Below, one piece after another: positions 5,588-13,207 of a stretch of 14,287 nt of DNA; position 1 is the first letter of the stretch, and each line of letters opens with the position of its first letter. The DNA is from Syntrophaceae bacterium UBA5764 (GTDB taxonomy: Bacteria; Desulfobacterota; Syntrophia; Syntrophales; Smithellaceae): assembly GCA_002418825.1 (NCBI GenBank), contig DIEW01000025.1, positions 24,515 to 38,801 on the forward strand, in the 5' to 3' direction. The translations under genes and the position numbers were made by a program. The notes under the pieces are model-generated. The model worked only from the letters and a program-made list of their open reading frames with translations. It made no database searches and was not told where the DNA came from.

Positions 5588-6541
5588 ATGCCCCGCGAGA
5601 AAAAGGCACATTCAAAGCTCATCCGTGTAGCGCAGATTCTCAGATTTTTTATGGTAAAAGAAAAAATATTAAGCAGTTGGCTGGCCAAAGAATTCCGCAC
5701 CACGCCGCGGACAATCCAGCGCGATCTGGCGCTTTTGAAAGAAGCCGGTTTCCCCCTTCATGAAATCCAAAAAGGCGTTTACCGGCTAAGCAAAGACCTG
5801 ATAAAAAATCTGGAGGTTTTCGACGATACCGAGCTGGCCCTGATGGTGGCGCTGAAAAATATTGTCAGTCAGCTGGGAACTCCTTTTCAAAAAGCGGCAA
5901 ACACCGTGCTGGACAGGATTTACGAATGCGTCACTTCCCTGCCGGTTTTTGTCAAGATTGACGAAGCTATTCCGCTGGACACTTCTTTTTTCAACAGAAT
6001 GGTAAAGGCAATAAGGGAAAAGAAGCAGGTCCGTTTCCATTATTCCGGCCTCAAATCGTCGCATCCCGTGGAACTGGAACCGTACCGCGTAGTTTATTTT
6101 GAAGGTTTCTGGTATCTGATCGGGAATGAACCTTCCACCGGCATTCTCAAGCGTTACGCATTAGACAAGATAAAGGACTTCCGATTGTTAAATTCCTGTT
6201 TCAAATCTGTTCCGCGCGATCTGGATGACACTCTGCAAAAAAGCGCCAATATCTGGTTTGCCGAAAAAGCAAACATTAAAATAACCGTCCTGATTAACGC
6301 CGAGGTCAGCCATTATTTCAAGCGCAGGAAAATGTATCCCTCACAGGAAATCAAAGAGGAAAGAAAAGACGGTTCGCTGATCGTGACTTTCTCGGTAGGT
6401 CATTATGAAGCCATAAAAAACATGCTGAAATCATGGATCCCCAACATCACGATAATTTCACCCGAATCCTTGCGCGAACAAATTCTGGCGGACGTTAAAG
6501 CATGGACAAAAAAGCAGGAAAAAGCCAAAGGGAAAGAATGA
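5588..6541 (+). CDS. WYL-domain transcriptional regulator
   Basis: This 317-residue cytoplasmic regulator has an N-terminal DeoR-type helix-turn-helix (about 8-65; the recognition helix is likely TTPRTIQRDLALLKEAGF at 38-55), a central WYL domain (about 130-205) with the signature GFWYLIG at 173-179, and a C-terminal WCX-like domain. WYL domains bind nucleic-acid ligands or nucleotides, and such regulators control phage defence and CRISPR-cas loci in several bacteria. Its position beside the defence block makes that role plausible here, though nothing in the sequence shows its target. GGAGG (5575-5579) lies 8 nt before the ATG at 5588. A TTG at 5573 overlaps that ribosome site and is therefore unlikely as a start. 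Its own promoter is at 5466-5493. Confidence 0.92.
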   Translation: MPREKKAHSKLIRVAQILRFFMVKEKILSSWLAKEFRTTPRTIQRDLALLKEAGFPLHEIQKGVYRLSKDLIKNLEVFDDTELALMVALKNIVSQLGTPFQKAANTVLDRIYECVTSLPVFVKIDEAIPLDTSFFNRMVKAIREKKQVRFHYSGLKSSHPVELEPYRVVYFEGFWYLIGNEPSTGILKRYALDKIKDFRLLNSCFKSVPRDLDDTLQKSANIWFAEKANIKITVLINAEVSHYFKRRKMYPSQEIKEERKDGSLIVTFSVGHYEAIKNMLKSWIPNITIISPESLREQILADVKAWTKKQEKAKGKE

Positions 6542-6556
6542 AAGGCTGAAGGTGAA

Positions 6557-6593
6557 GCGTTGTTGTGCAACGCGGAATCCCGCGAATGCGGGA
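6557..6593. repeat. Two adjacent small hairpins after the WYL gene
   Basis: GCGTTG (6557-6562) pairs with CAACGC (6568-6573), and TCCCGC (6578-6583) pairs with GCGGGA (6588-6593) around GAAT. Neither has a T-run. They lie between the convergent stops at 6541 and 6663 and may act as REP-type RNA stabilisers or a weak shared end. Confidence 0.5.
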
Positions 6594-6612
6594 CTGAAGA
6601 CTGAAATGAAAA

Positions 6613-6649
6613 GAGATTGCTACGGCGGCTTGCGCCGCCTCGCAACGAC
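6613..6649. repeat. REP-like repeat, second locus
   Basis: This 37-bp unit matches 1991-2027 at 33 positions. It contains a perfect GGCGGC-TTGC-GCCGCC hairpin (6624-6639) and outer ATTGC/GCAAC arms. It lies 13 bp past the stop of the leftward lipoprotein gene. Confidence 0.65.
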
Positions 6650-6662
6650 AGAAACTATCTAT

Positions 6663-7346
6663 TTATTTCGTTGTCAGTTCTTTGATTTTTTCCGCCACGG
6701 CTTTGTCTTCAAAAACATTGCGGATGGCCTCGCCCAGAAGGGCGCTCAATTCCCGGCCCATGCGTTCCTCGGAAAAGGAAAAATGTTCCCGCGATGCCGA
6801 AGCCTCCACCTGACGGGTATAGACTATATGACCGCTTTGCACATCCGCGAAAACAATGTTCAACTTTATGCCGGAGGTGTAAATATTGGCGGGAAATCCC
6901 CGACGGCAGACAATTTCCATTTCGTCAATGCTGCCGCCGACAAGAATTTTTGCTCCTCCTTTCGGTATGTTCCCTTCCTGCAAATCCCACTGCAGTCTTT
7001 TATCCGCCACCTGATAGGCGGCTTTTTTCAAATAATCCCTGACGCCGTCCGCCACGGTTTTAGCGGGAAGAACCAGCCTGGGGAAAACCAAAATATTCAC
7101 GCCGTTTTTTTCCACTACGCGACCGATTATTTTCTTATCGTCTATTTTACGCCGGTCGTTGAATTCCGCCACGGCCACAACAGCTTCGAGGGCTTTTCCT
7201 TCCGCTTTTACGTACGCCGGGGGCGCAAAGCGCGCGGCGTCGTGTTTCACGTCGATGCTGTAAAGAGCGGGCGCGGCACAGCCGGAGATAATTAAAACCG
7301 TCAGGCCCAACAGCGCCGCGGTAAAAAAAGAGCGATATTGTTTCAT
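6663..7346 (-). CDS. Predicted lipoprotein of unknown function
   Basis: This 227-residue protein has a lipoprotein signal peptide: a basic start, a hydrophobic stretch (about 7-20) and the lipobox I20-S-G-C23, so C23 should be acylated and the mature protein anchored to a membrane facing the periplasm. The residue after the cysteine is alanine, which does not favour inner-membrane retention, so the outer membrane is likely. The body has a mixed alpha/beta pattern with VAVAEFNDRR and KILVGGSIDEMEI, recalling YajG-like or curli-assembly-type lipoproteins that bind partners at the outer membrane, but I cannot assign it. AAGGAG lies 8 nt before the ATG. It appears monocistronic, with a promoter at 7398-7427, and converges on the WYL gene. 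Confidence 0.85.
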   Translation of the reverse strand: MKQYRSFFTAALLGLTVLIISGCAAPALYSIDVKHDAARFAPPAYVKAEGKALEAVVAVAEFNDRRKIDDKKIIGRVVEKNGVNILVFPRLVLPAKTVADGVRDYLKKAAYQVADKRLQWDLQEGNIPKGGAKILVGGSIDEMEIVCRRGFPANIYTSGIKLNIVFADVQSGHIVYTRQVEASASREHFSFSEERMGRELSALLGEAIRNVFEDKAVAEKIKELTTK

Positions 7347-7397
7347 TTATCTTTCTCCTTAATGTTTTTATTTTTACTTTGCCGCCGAACTACCCGT

Positions 7398-7427
7398 GTT
7401 ATACCTCAACAAAATTTCCTTGTCCAA
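7398..7427 (-). promoter_or_regulatory. Candidate promoter of the lipoprotein gene
   Basis: On the complement TTGGAC (7427-7422) and TATAAC (7403-7398) are separated by 18 nt. The start would be near 7391, about 45 nt before the ATG at 7346. The match is moderate. Confidence 0.5.
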
Positions 7428-7517
7428 GCATTTTACCGCCTGATATTGTCCGTTTCCTTTTGCCGGAAAATATTATAAAATCAGCGCCACTACACAGCAG
7501 GAAGGAAAGGAGGCCCC

Positions 7518-8168
7518 ATGACAGAAGCAACTTTGCAGGCTTTAGACGGGTTGAGGGATCTGACAATGATTAAATGGTATATCATCCCTCTGATGGCTTT
7601 GATTTTTTACATTTACACCCGCGAAATCAAGGAAGCGCGGAAAACCAAAGACTGGAATGCCGTGCTGGCCGGATTGACCATCTTCGGCGCCGATTTCTTC
7701 AACGAAACATGGAACGGATGGGTAATGCACCTCACGCAGCGTTCCGCCTTCTGGACGACGCCCGGCGATACGGCGCTGCGCACGATGGTGGGCTGGAACA
7801 TCGAAATCATGTTCATGTTTTTAATCCTGGGCATCATTTATTACCACACGCTGTCGGAGAGCAAAACCCAAAAAATCCTGGGCATCGGCGAAAAATGGTT
7901 CTGGGCGATAGCCTACACTATCTTTTGCGTGTTCATCGAATGCGTGCTCAACATCGGCGGACACCTGGTCTGGGAATATCCGTGCTGGAATCTGTCGTTT
8001 GCGGGCATCTGGCTGATTTTGCTTATCGGTTATTTCCAGTTCTTCTTTTACGCCCTGATCGTCATCAGCCTGAAAACGATGAAAGCCAAGATTACCATGC
8101 TGAGCGTCATCTACGCCGTGCCGATTGTGATGAACATTATCGCCATCGCCTCGGGCTGGAGGTACTAA
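7518..8168 (+). CDS. Uncharacterised six-segment membrane protein
   Basis: This 216-residue integral membrane protein has about six hydrophobic segments (near 18-36, 46-64, 90-110, 124-146, 153-178 and 184-208) and no signal peptide. Residues unusual for a lipid-facing helix cluster in segment 2, DFFNETWNGWVMH (about 55-67), and in segment 4, ECVLNIGGHLVWEYP. These carry His, Glu, Asp, Asn and Trp and might bind a metal, haem or polar ligand; this is inference only. I do not recognise the family. GGAGG lies 4 nt before the ATG, slightly short; a second ATG 16 codons on (MIKWYIIPL) is an alternative start. It converges on the hemerythrin gene with 13 nt between stops. Confidence 0.8.
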   Translation: MTEATLQALDGLRDLTMIKWYIIPLMALIFYIYTREIKEARKTKDWNAVLAGLTIFGADFFNETWNGWVMHLTQRSAFWTTPGDTALRTMVGWNIEIMFMFLILGIIYYHTLSESKTQKILGIGEKWFWAIAYTIFCVFIECVLNIGGHLVWEYPCWNLSFAGIWLILLIGYFQFFFYALIVISLKTMKAKITMLSVIYAVPIVMNIIAIASGWRY

Positions 8169-8181
8169 CCGCGCGCGGGCA

Positions 8182-8724
8182 TCAAGGGGTGAGCAGGGAA
8201 TATTCCTCGAAGACTTTATTGTACTTTTCGTGAATCATTTTCCGGTCGAATTCCCAGAATTCCGCCAGCATCTTTTCCTGCTCATCCTTGCTCAAATATT
8301 CCTGGGCGGGATAAAAGAAACGCTTGTCTTCCTTCTCGATGTGCCGGGGATAGAATTCGCCAAGCTGCCGTGCCAGTGATATTATTTCGGACAGCTTTCC
8401 TTCATCGCCCGATAAATATTTTTCTTTGGCCGCCACCAGCGCCGCGGTGGTTTTTCTGCCCCACACGTGTTCATCGAGCAGTTCCTGCATCGTTTTCTTG
8501 AGCTCCGGCGTCATATCTTTTTTTACCAAATCACGGAAAAGAATTTCTTCTTCCTTCCCGTGATGGGTGCGGTCGGCGTACATCCGCACAAAATCAACAG
8601 CCATATCAACAACAAGAGGCTTTATTTTCTTGCTTTTTTCCGCTTTGTCTATATGACGCATGAAAGAAACAAGCATTTTTTCAATCAATCTGTGTTCCCA
8701 CATCAAAGGCCCGATTGGTTTCAT
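8182..8724 (-). CDS. Hemerythrin-domain protein
   Basis: This 180-residue cytoplasmic four-helix protein has the non-haem di-iron ligand pattern of hemerythrins: H11 (WEHRLIE), H54/H55 with E58/E59 (THHGKEEEILF), H86 (DEHVWGR) and H128 with E132/D133 (HIEKEDKRFF). Proteins of this class bind O2 or NO and serve in oxygen storage, sensing or detoxification; which of these applies here is not visible. The domain covers about 1-150 and a charged helical tail follows. AGGAGG at 8731-8736 directly touches a GTG at 8730 but is 6 nt from the ATG at 8724, so I use the ATG. Together with sodB further right it suggests an anaerobe that meets oxygen. No firm promoter was found in the 220-bp gap shared with znuA. 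Confidence 0.92.
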   Translation of the reverse strand: MKPIGPLMWEHRLIEKMLVSFMRHIDKAEKSKKIKPLVVDMAVDFVRMYADRTHHGKEEEILFRDLVKKDMTPELKKTMQELLDEHVWGRKTTAALVAAKEKYLSGDEGKLSEIISLARQLGEFYPRHIEKEDKRFFYPAQEYLSKDEQEKMLAEFWEFDRKMIHEKYNKVFEEYSLLTP

Positions 8725-8944
8725 AAACACCCTCCTTGTTTTATTTTCGTTTTATGAATATATACCATAAATGGGGGCGGCAGAGTAACTTAAATGTTTT
8801 TCCGCCCTTTCAGTCTGTTTTATCCGATACTGATTGCATCTTGACGACATTTTTGCTAATGAATCGCAACAGCACAATCGCCGGACACATACATTGCGCT
8901 TATGGCCAAAAGCAACGTAATTCAGGGGAGAAAAAGGATAAATC

Positions 8945-9895
8945 ATGTGGTCAAAAATTATTTTTATTCTTTTGATTTTCCCGGCTTTGATTATACCATC
9001 CTGCAAGCTGGCGAATGACACGCAGATTCCGGACACCAGATTAAAGGTAACCGCGACAATTTTCCCTCTCTATGATTTTGCCCGCGCCGTCGGCGGAGAA
9101 AAAATTTCCGTCTCCATGCTGCTGCCTCCGGGAGCGGACGCTCACAATTATGAATTAAAGCCGGAAGAAATCGTCAAGGTAACCAATTCCGATGTTTTTC
9201 TTTTTATCAATTTTGAAATGGAACAATGGGCGTACAAAATAATCAGCGCCGCCACGGAAAAAACCAACATGTTGGCCGTGGAAACGGGAAAAGGAACTTT
9301 TCTTCTGCCGCTGGCCGTCGCCGGAGAACAGGAGCAGGATGAATACGGCGGACAGCACGCTTCCCGCTTCGACCCGCATATCTGGCTGGACCTTGCCAAC
9401 GCGCAAACAATCATCGACAACATCACGGAGGCGTTTATCAATAAAGACCAGGCAAACAGCGATTACTACAAAAACAACGCCCGCAAATACAAATCACGCC
9501 TGGCCGCGCTGGATAAAAAATACCGGGAAAAACTGGCCCTGTGCAAATCAGACGTGATTCTGCATGCCGGTCACTGGGCTTTCGCCTATCTGGCCCAAAG
9601 ATACAAACTGAAATATATGGCGGCGTACAGCACATCGGCGGAAGCGGAGCCGCTGCCGCAGAATATCTTCAACATGGTCGAACAAATAAAAAAAACCGGC
9701 GCAACCTACATTTTCTACGAAGACCTTGTCGCCCCGCGCCTGGCGCAAACAATGGCGAAAGAAACAGGCGTAGGCCTGCTCAAGCTCAATAACGGTCACG
9801 ATATCGGCAAAAATGACATAAAAAAAGGCGTTACTTTTCTCTCCCTGATGGAAGAAAATCTGGCGAATTTAAGGAAGGGGCTTTCATGTCCGTAA
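8945..9895 (+). CDS. znuA: Zinc-type metal ABC transporter substrate-binding lipoprotein
   Basis: This 316-residue protein captures a divalent metal, most likely Zn2+, outside the inner membrane and delivers it to the ZnuB permease. It has a lipoprotein signal ending in P18-S-C20, so it would be membrane-tethered. The ligand pattern of the cluster A-I family is visible: H67 (GADAHNYE), H145 (DPHIWLD) and H207 or H210 (LHAGHW). Histidine at the third site rather than glutamate favours zinc over manganese. The usual His-rich loop is only a short acidic stretch (GEQEQDEYGGQH, 127-138). AAGGA lies 6 nt before the ATG. The stop overlaps the znuC start by 10 nt. I could not identify a Zur or Fur box in the 8737-8944 gap. 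Confidence 0.9.
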   Translation: MWSKIIFILLIFPALIIPSCKLANDTQIPDTRLKVTATIFPLYDFARAVGGEKISVSMLLPPGADAHNYELKPEEIVKVTNSDVFLFINFEMEQWAYKIISAATEKTNMLAVETGKGTFLLPLAVAGEQEQDEYGGQHASRFDPHIWLDLANAQTIIDNITEAFINKDQANSDYYKNNARKYKSRLAALDKKYREKLALCKSDVILHAGHWAFAYLAQRYKLKYMAAYSTSAEAEPLPQNIFNMVEQIKKTGATYIFYEDLVAPRLAQTMAKETGVGLLKLNNGHDIGKNDIKKGVTFLSLMEENLANLRKGLSCP

Positions 9896-10629
9896 ATCTG
9901 GTGCGCGTGGAAAATCTAACTTTCAGCTATAACTCCACTCCAGCCGTCAACGGAATCTCTTTTAACCTGAATAAAGGCGATTATCTGGGCATCGTCGGAC
10001 CCAACGGTTCGGGAAAAAGCACGCTGGTGAAAAATATTTTGGGCATTCTGCCCCTGCAGTCAGGCAGTATTCATCTTTTCGGGCAACCGCAGCATAAATT
10101 TCGCCGGTGGGACAAAATAGGCTATCTGCCGCAAAAACTCAGCGCGCTCAACACGCACTTTCCCGGCTCCGTAGGCGAAATTCTGGAAATGGGCCTGCGC
10201 AAAAAAAACGCGGGGGAAAAAAGACAGGTTCTCGAACTTATGGGAATTTCGCATTTATCTTCCCGCTTAATCGGCGAGCTTTCCTACGGCGAACAGCAGA
10301 GAGTCATGCTGGCGCGCGCGCTGATCGGACGTCCGGAATTAATCATTTTTGACGAGCCGACAACCGCGCTGGATCCCGAAACGAGGGATATTTTTTATTC
10401 CCTCAGTGAAAATTTAAACCGCACCAACGGCACAACCATTATCCTTGTAACGCACGACATAGGAATCATCGGCGAATACGCGCGCCATCTCCTGTACCTG
10501 GATAAAAAAGTCCTGTTCACGGGAACATTTGAAGAATTTTGCAAATCACGCGAAATGACGGGATTTTTCGGAGAGGGAAGCCAGCACATAATCTGTCACC
10601 AGCATGACGGAACGGAAAAAACCAAATGA
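9886..10629 (+). CDS. znuC: Zinc-type metal ABC transporter ATP-binding protein
   Basis: This 247-residue ATPase powers metal import through ZnuB at the inner membrane. All ABC motifs are present: Walker A GPNGSGKST (38-46), Q-loop Q83, signature LSYGEQQ (132-138), Walker B LIIFDEP (152-158) with D156 and E157, D-loop ALD (161-163) and H-loop H190. The tail contains HIICHQHD, a small His/Cys cluster reminiscent of ZnuC C-termini. It overlaps znuA by 10 nt upstream and znuB by 4 nt (ATGA) downstream, so the three are translationally coupled. Length and motifs look intact. Confidence 0.93.
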   Translation: MSVNLVRVENLTFSYNSTPAVNGISFNLNKGDYLGIVGPNGSGKSTLVKNILGILPLQSGSIHLFGQPQHKFRRWDKIGYLPQKLSALNTHFPGSVGEILEMGLRKKNAGEKRQVLELMGISHLSSRLIGELSYGEQQRVMLARALIGRPELIIFDEPTTALDPETRDIFYSLSENLNRTNGTTIILVTHDIGIIGEYARHLLYLDKKVLFTGTFEEFCKSREMTGFFGEGSQHIICHQHDGTEKTK

Positions 10630-11453
10630 TGATTGCGGAAATATTCAATTTCGGTTTTGTTCAGCGCGCCCTAATCACGGGAGCGCTCATCGCCGTCGCC
10701 TGCTCCATACTGGGAGTTTTTCTCGTCCTGCGCCGCCTGTCTCTCATCGGCGATGGGCTGGCCCATGTCACCTTCGGCAGCGTGGCTGCCGTTATTTTAA
10801 TCGGCTTCAGCCCGTTTTACGCCGCCCTGGCCGCTCTGCCGCTGGTCATGCTCTCCTCTCTGGCCATACTGCAGCTGACCCGCTCCCGGCGCATTCACGG
10901 CGACGCGGCCATCGGCATTGTCTCTTCCGTGGGCATCGCTCTGGGCGTAATCATGGCCAGTCTCTCGGGCGGATACAACGCCGATTTATTGAGCTATCTC
11001 TTCGGCAATATCCTCACCGCGACGCAGACGGAACTTGTTTTGTCTTTAATCATCTTTTTCATGGTTATTCTTTTCGTCGCTTTCCTCTATCCCGACCTTT
11101 TCGCCGTCACTTTCGATGAAGAAATGGCCAAAAGCATGGGGGTCAAAACGAACCGCGTAAATATAATTCTTCTTTTGCTGACCGCGGCGGCGGTGGTTTC
11201 CGCGATGAAAATCGCAGGCATTATGCTTGTTTCGGCGCTTTTAATTCTACCCCCGGTCACGGCGCTGCAGCTTTCTTTAAGTTTCAAAAAGACAATCATC
11301 GCTTCCGTCTTTTTTTCCCTTTTATCCGTAATCAGCGGCATGATTTTTTCCTTTGCTTTCAATCTTCCCACCGGAGGAACCATCGTCATCTTCAACGCGG
11401 TGTTCCTGCTTACGGTTCTTCTGGCCAAAAGAATTCTACGGACGCAGAGGTGA
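10626..11453 (+). CDS. znuB: Zinc-type metal ABC transporter permease
   Basis: This 275-residue ABC-3 family permease forms the membrane channel for ZnuA-delivered metal, probably as a homodimer. It is almost entirely hydrophobic, with about eight membrane segments, and has the family motif LIGDGLAHVTFGSVA (about 38-52) near the cytoplasmic face. FDEEMAKSMGVKTNRVN (about 161-177) is the conserved cytoplasmic loop that contacts the ATPase. The start overlaps the znuC stop as ATGA. The stop at 11451-11453 lies 5 nt before the ATG of the next permease. Confidence 0.93.
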   Translation: MMIAEIFNFGFVQRALITGALIAVACSILGVFLVLRRLSLIGDGLAHVTFGSVAAVILIGFSPFYAALAALPLVMLSSLAILQLTRSRRIHGDAAIGIVSSVGIALGVIMASLSGGYNADLLSYLFGNILTATQTELVLSLIIFFMVILFVAFLYPDLFAVTFDEEMAKSMGVKTNRVNIILLLLTAAAVVSAMKIAGIMLVSALLILPPVTALQLSLSFKKTIIASVFFSLLSVISGMIFSFAFNLPTGGTIVIFNAVFLLTVLLAKRILRTQR

Positions 11454-11458
11454 AACAG

Positions 11459-12403
11459 ATGAAATATTTAAAATTTGTCTTTTACCGCTCCAATATTTTG
11501 TTCCTGCTTTCTGTATCGGCCGGCATTGCCCTTCCCCAGGCATCGGCCATAAGCATTTTTTTAATTTTACCGGCACTGATGACTATCATGACCATAACGC
11601 CGCTGAGGATACCGCGCGGTTTTTTCCGCCGCATACGGCCGCTGATCGCACCAGCCGTTCAGGGAAATCTCATGAATTACATTATCCTGGGAAATCTGAT
11701 TATCTTCGCCAGCCTCTTTTTTATCCGCGAAGAAGGATTCTGGTTCGGCATGGTGCTGGTTGCCGCCGCCCCGCCCGCGGTCAGCATGTTGTCTCTGAGT
11801 AAATCATTCCGCGCCGATTTGACCGTTTCCTTCGCCGGTTTTGCCGGAGCATATCTGGGTGCCCTGCTGATTATCCCCTTGATAGGCTTGGGTTTCCTCA
11901 AATACAATCACCTGAATTACTTATTGATTATTCTCGTCGTGGGGGCGTTGATTCCACTGCCGCTGGTCCTTTCGCGCATCATCGTGGAAAAGGAATGGGA
12001 CGGCATCATTCAACCGCATGAAGGAATAATCATCGACTATTGTTTTTTTATTGTCTTTTATACCATCGCGGCAAGGACCAGAGAGCTTATTCTCCACTGG
12101 TCTTCCGATATGTCCGTCATTTTAACTATCGCCGCCTTGACTGTCTTTATTATCTTCTTCGCCGTCAGGAAAATTGGGCGCCTTTCTAACGTCGCCGAAA
12201 ACAAAATTATTTCTCTTCTCCTGCTGGTAACGATGAAAAATTACGGCCTGGCGGGAGGACTGGCGCTTCTTCTCTTTTCCGAAGAAGTCGCTTTTGCGGC
12301 TCTCGCTTTTACAACGGTCAATTTTCTTTTCACCAATTGGCTCAAATACACAAAAATCGTCGTCGGAAGGTCAATCGTCGCTGAAGAAACTCCTCCTTCC
12401 TAA
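11459..12403 (+). CDS. Bile acid:sodium symporter-like permease
   Basis: This 314-residue inner-membrane protein has about nine to ten hydrophobic segments. The region ALMTIMTITPLRI (about 40-52) and the later AAAPPAVSMLSLSKSFRADL resemble the two halves of the BASS (bile acid:sodium symporter/arsenite exporter-like) fold, in which such unwound proline-rich segments bind Na+ and substrate. The substrate is unknown. AGAGG is 8 nt before the ATG at 11459; a GTG at 11450 overlaps that ribosome site and is less likely. It follows znuB by 5 nt, so it is cotranscribed with the metal transporter. A role in moving a metal-linked organic ligand or anion is possible but is only inferred from position. 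An AEC-type carrier is the main alternative. Confidence 0.65.
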   Translation: MKYLKFVFYRSNILFLLSVSAGIALPQASAISIFLILPALMTIMTITPLRIPRGFFRRIRPLIAPAVQGNLMNYIILGNLIIFASLFFIREEGFWFGMVLVAAAPPAVSMLSLSKSFRADLTVSFAGFAGAYLGALLIIPLIGLGFLKYNHLNYLLIILVVGALIPLPLVLSRIIVEKEWDGIIQPHEGIIIDYCFFIVFYTIAARTRELILHWSSDMSVILTIAALTVFIIFFAVRKIGRLSNVAENKIISLLLLVTMKNYGLAGGLALLLFSEEVAFAALAFTTVNFLFTNWLKYTKIVVGRSIVAEETPPS

Positions 12404-12488
12404 ATACCAACAGGGTGCGCCATTACGCCGCGCCACCGCTCCATCCGGCAGATATTATTGCGTTTCGCTCGCTTATTGACGAGATTCA

Positions 12489-12516
12489 TTGACAAAACAA
12501 AATTGGGCGTTATACT
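12489..12516 (+). promoter_or_regulatory. sodB promoter
   Basis: TTGACA (12489-12494), a 16-nt spacer and TATACT (12511-12516) give a strong sigma-70 promoter. The predicted start near 12523 leaves a ~20-nt leader that contains the GGAGG ribosome site (12531-12535). This separates sodB from the znu operon. Confidence 0.75.
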
Positions 12517-12542
12517 GATTTGTAAAGAAAGGAGGCTAGAAT

Positions 12543-13133
12543 ATGGCTATATCTTTACCCCCATTACCTTACGCAAAGGATGCGCTGGCACCCTATATAA
12601 GCGCGAACACACTGGATTTCCACTATGGCAAACATCACAAGGCATATGTGGATAATGTGAATAAATTAATCGAAGGAACAGATCTGGCGGAAAAATTACT
12701 GGAAGAAATAATTAAGATTTCGGCCAAAGATACCGCGAAAACCGGTATTTTCAACAACGCCGCCCAGGTTTGGAATCATTCTTTTTACTGGCAGTGTCTT
12801 AAAAAGAACGGAGGAGCTCCCCGCGGACCAGTGGCCGACAAAATCAAGACTGTTTGGGGAGGATTTGAAAAATTCGCGGATGAACTGAAGAACGCCGGTA
12901 TTACGCAATTCGGCAGCGGCTGGGCCTGGCTGGTTTTGGAGGATAATCAGTTAAAAATAACGAAAACCGCCAACGCCGATACGCCTATCGCCCACGGCCA
13001 AAAACCGCTTTTAACCATTGATGTATGGGAACACGCCTATTATCTAGATTATCAAAACCGCCGGCCGGATTATCTTGCCGCGGTTATTCAAAACCTGATC
13101 AACTGGGATTTTGTAAATGCGAACCTGGCTTGA
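12543..13133 (+). CDS. sodB: Superoxide dismutase, Fe type
   Basis: This 196-residue cytoplasmic enzyme converts superoxide to O2 and H2O2. The four metal ligands are visible: H27 (DFHYGKHH), H79 (WNHSFYW), D160 and H164 (DVWEHAYYL). Q75 in FNNAAQVW, three residues before N78-H79, is at the position typical of iron enzymes; in Mn enzymes the equivalent glutamine comes from a later position. FGSGWAWL (123-130) is the usual core. There is no signal peptide. GGAGG lies 7 nt before the ATG. It is a single-gene unit with its own promoter (12489-12516) and terminator (13154-13183). Metal choice is inferred from residues and not certain. Confidence 0.96.
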   Translation: MAISLPPLPYAKDALAPYISANTLDFHYGKHHKAYVDNVNKLIEGTDLAEKLLEEIIKISAKDTAKTGIFNNAAQVWNHSFYWQCLKKNGGAPRGPVADKIKTVWGGFEKFADELKNAGITQFGSGWAWLVLEDNQLKITKTANADTPIAHGQKPLLTIDVWEHAYYLDYQNRRPDYLAAVIQNLINWDFVNANLA

Positions 13134-13153
13134 TTAAATTAAGGCATCACAAT

Positions 13154-13183
13154 AAAAAGGGGACTTGCCAAGTCCCCTTTTTT
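13154..13183. terminator. Bidirectional intrinsic terminator between sodB and the HU gene
   Basis: AAAAAGGGGACTT (13154-13166) and AAGTCCCCTTTTT (13170-13182) form a 13-bp stem with a GCC loop. The T-run on the right serves sodB and the A-run on the left serves the convergent HU gene. Confidence 0.9.
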
Positions 13184-13207
13184 ATTTTCAGCAAAAAGGA
13201 AGGAGCG

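Noticed and set aside
6552..7295. 247-codon rightward frame opposite the lipoprotein gene
   Set aside because: It starts inside the repeat region and is antisense to a gene with a clear lipobox and ribosome site; its composition looks like a shadow frame.
7574..8233. 219-codon rightward frame overlapping the membrane protein
   Set aside because: It is rich in His, Arg and Pro as expected from a shifted reading of hydrophobic codons, and the membrane protein frame has the better ribosome site.
8737..8944. Search for a Zur/Fur operator and promoters in the gap between the hemerythrin gene and znuA
   Set aside because: Only weak hexamer matches were found and no convincing dyad, so no site is reported.
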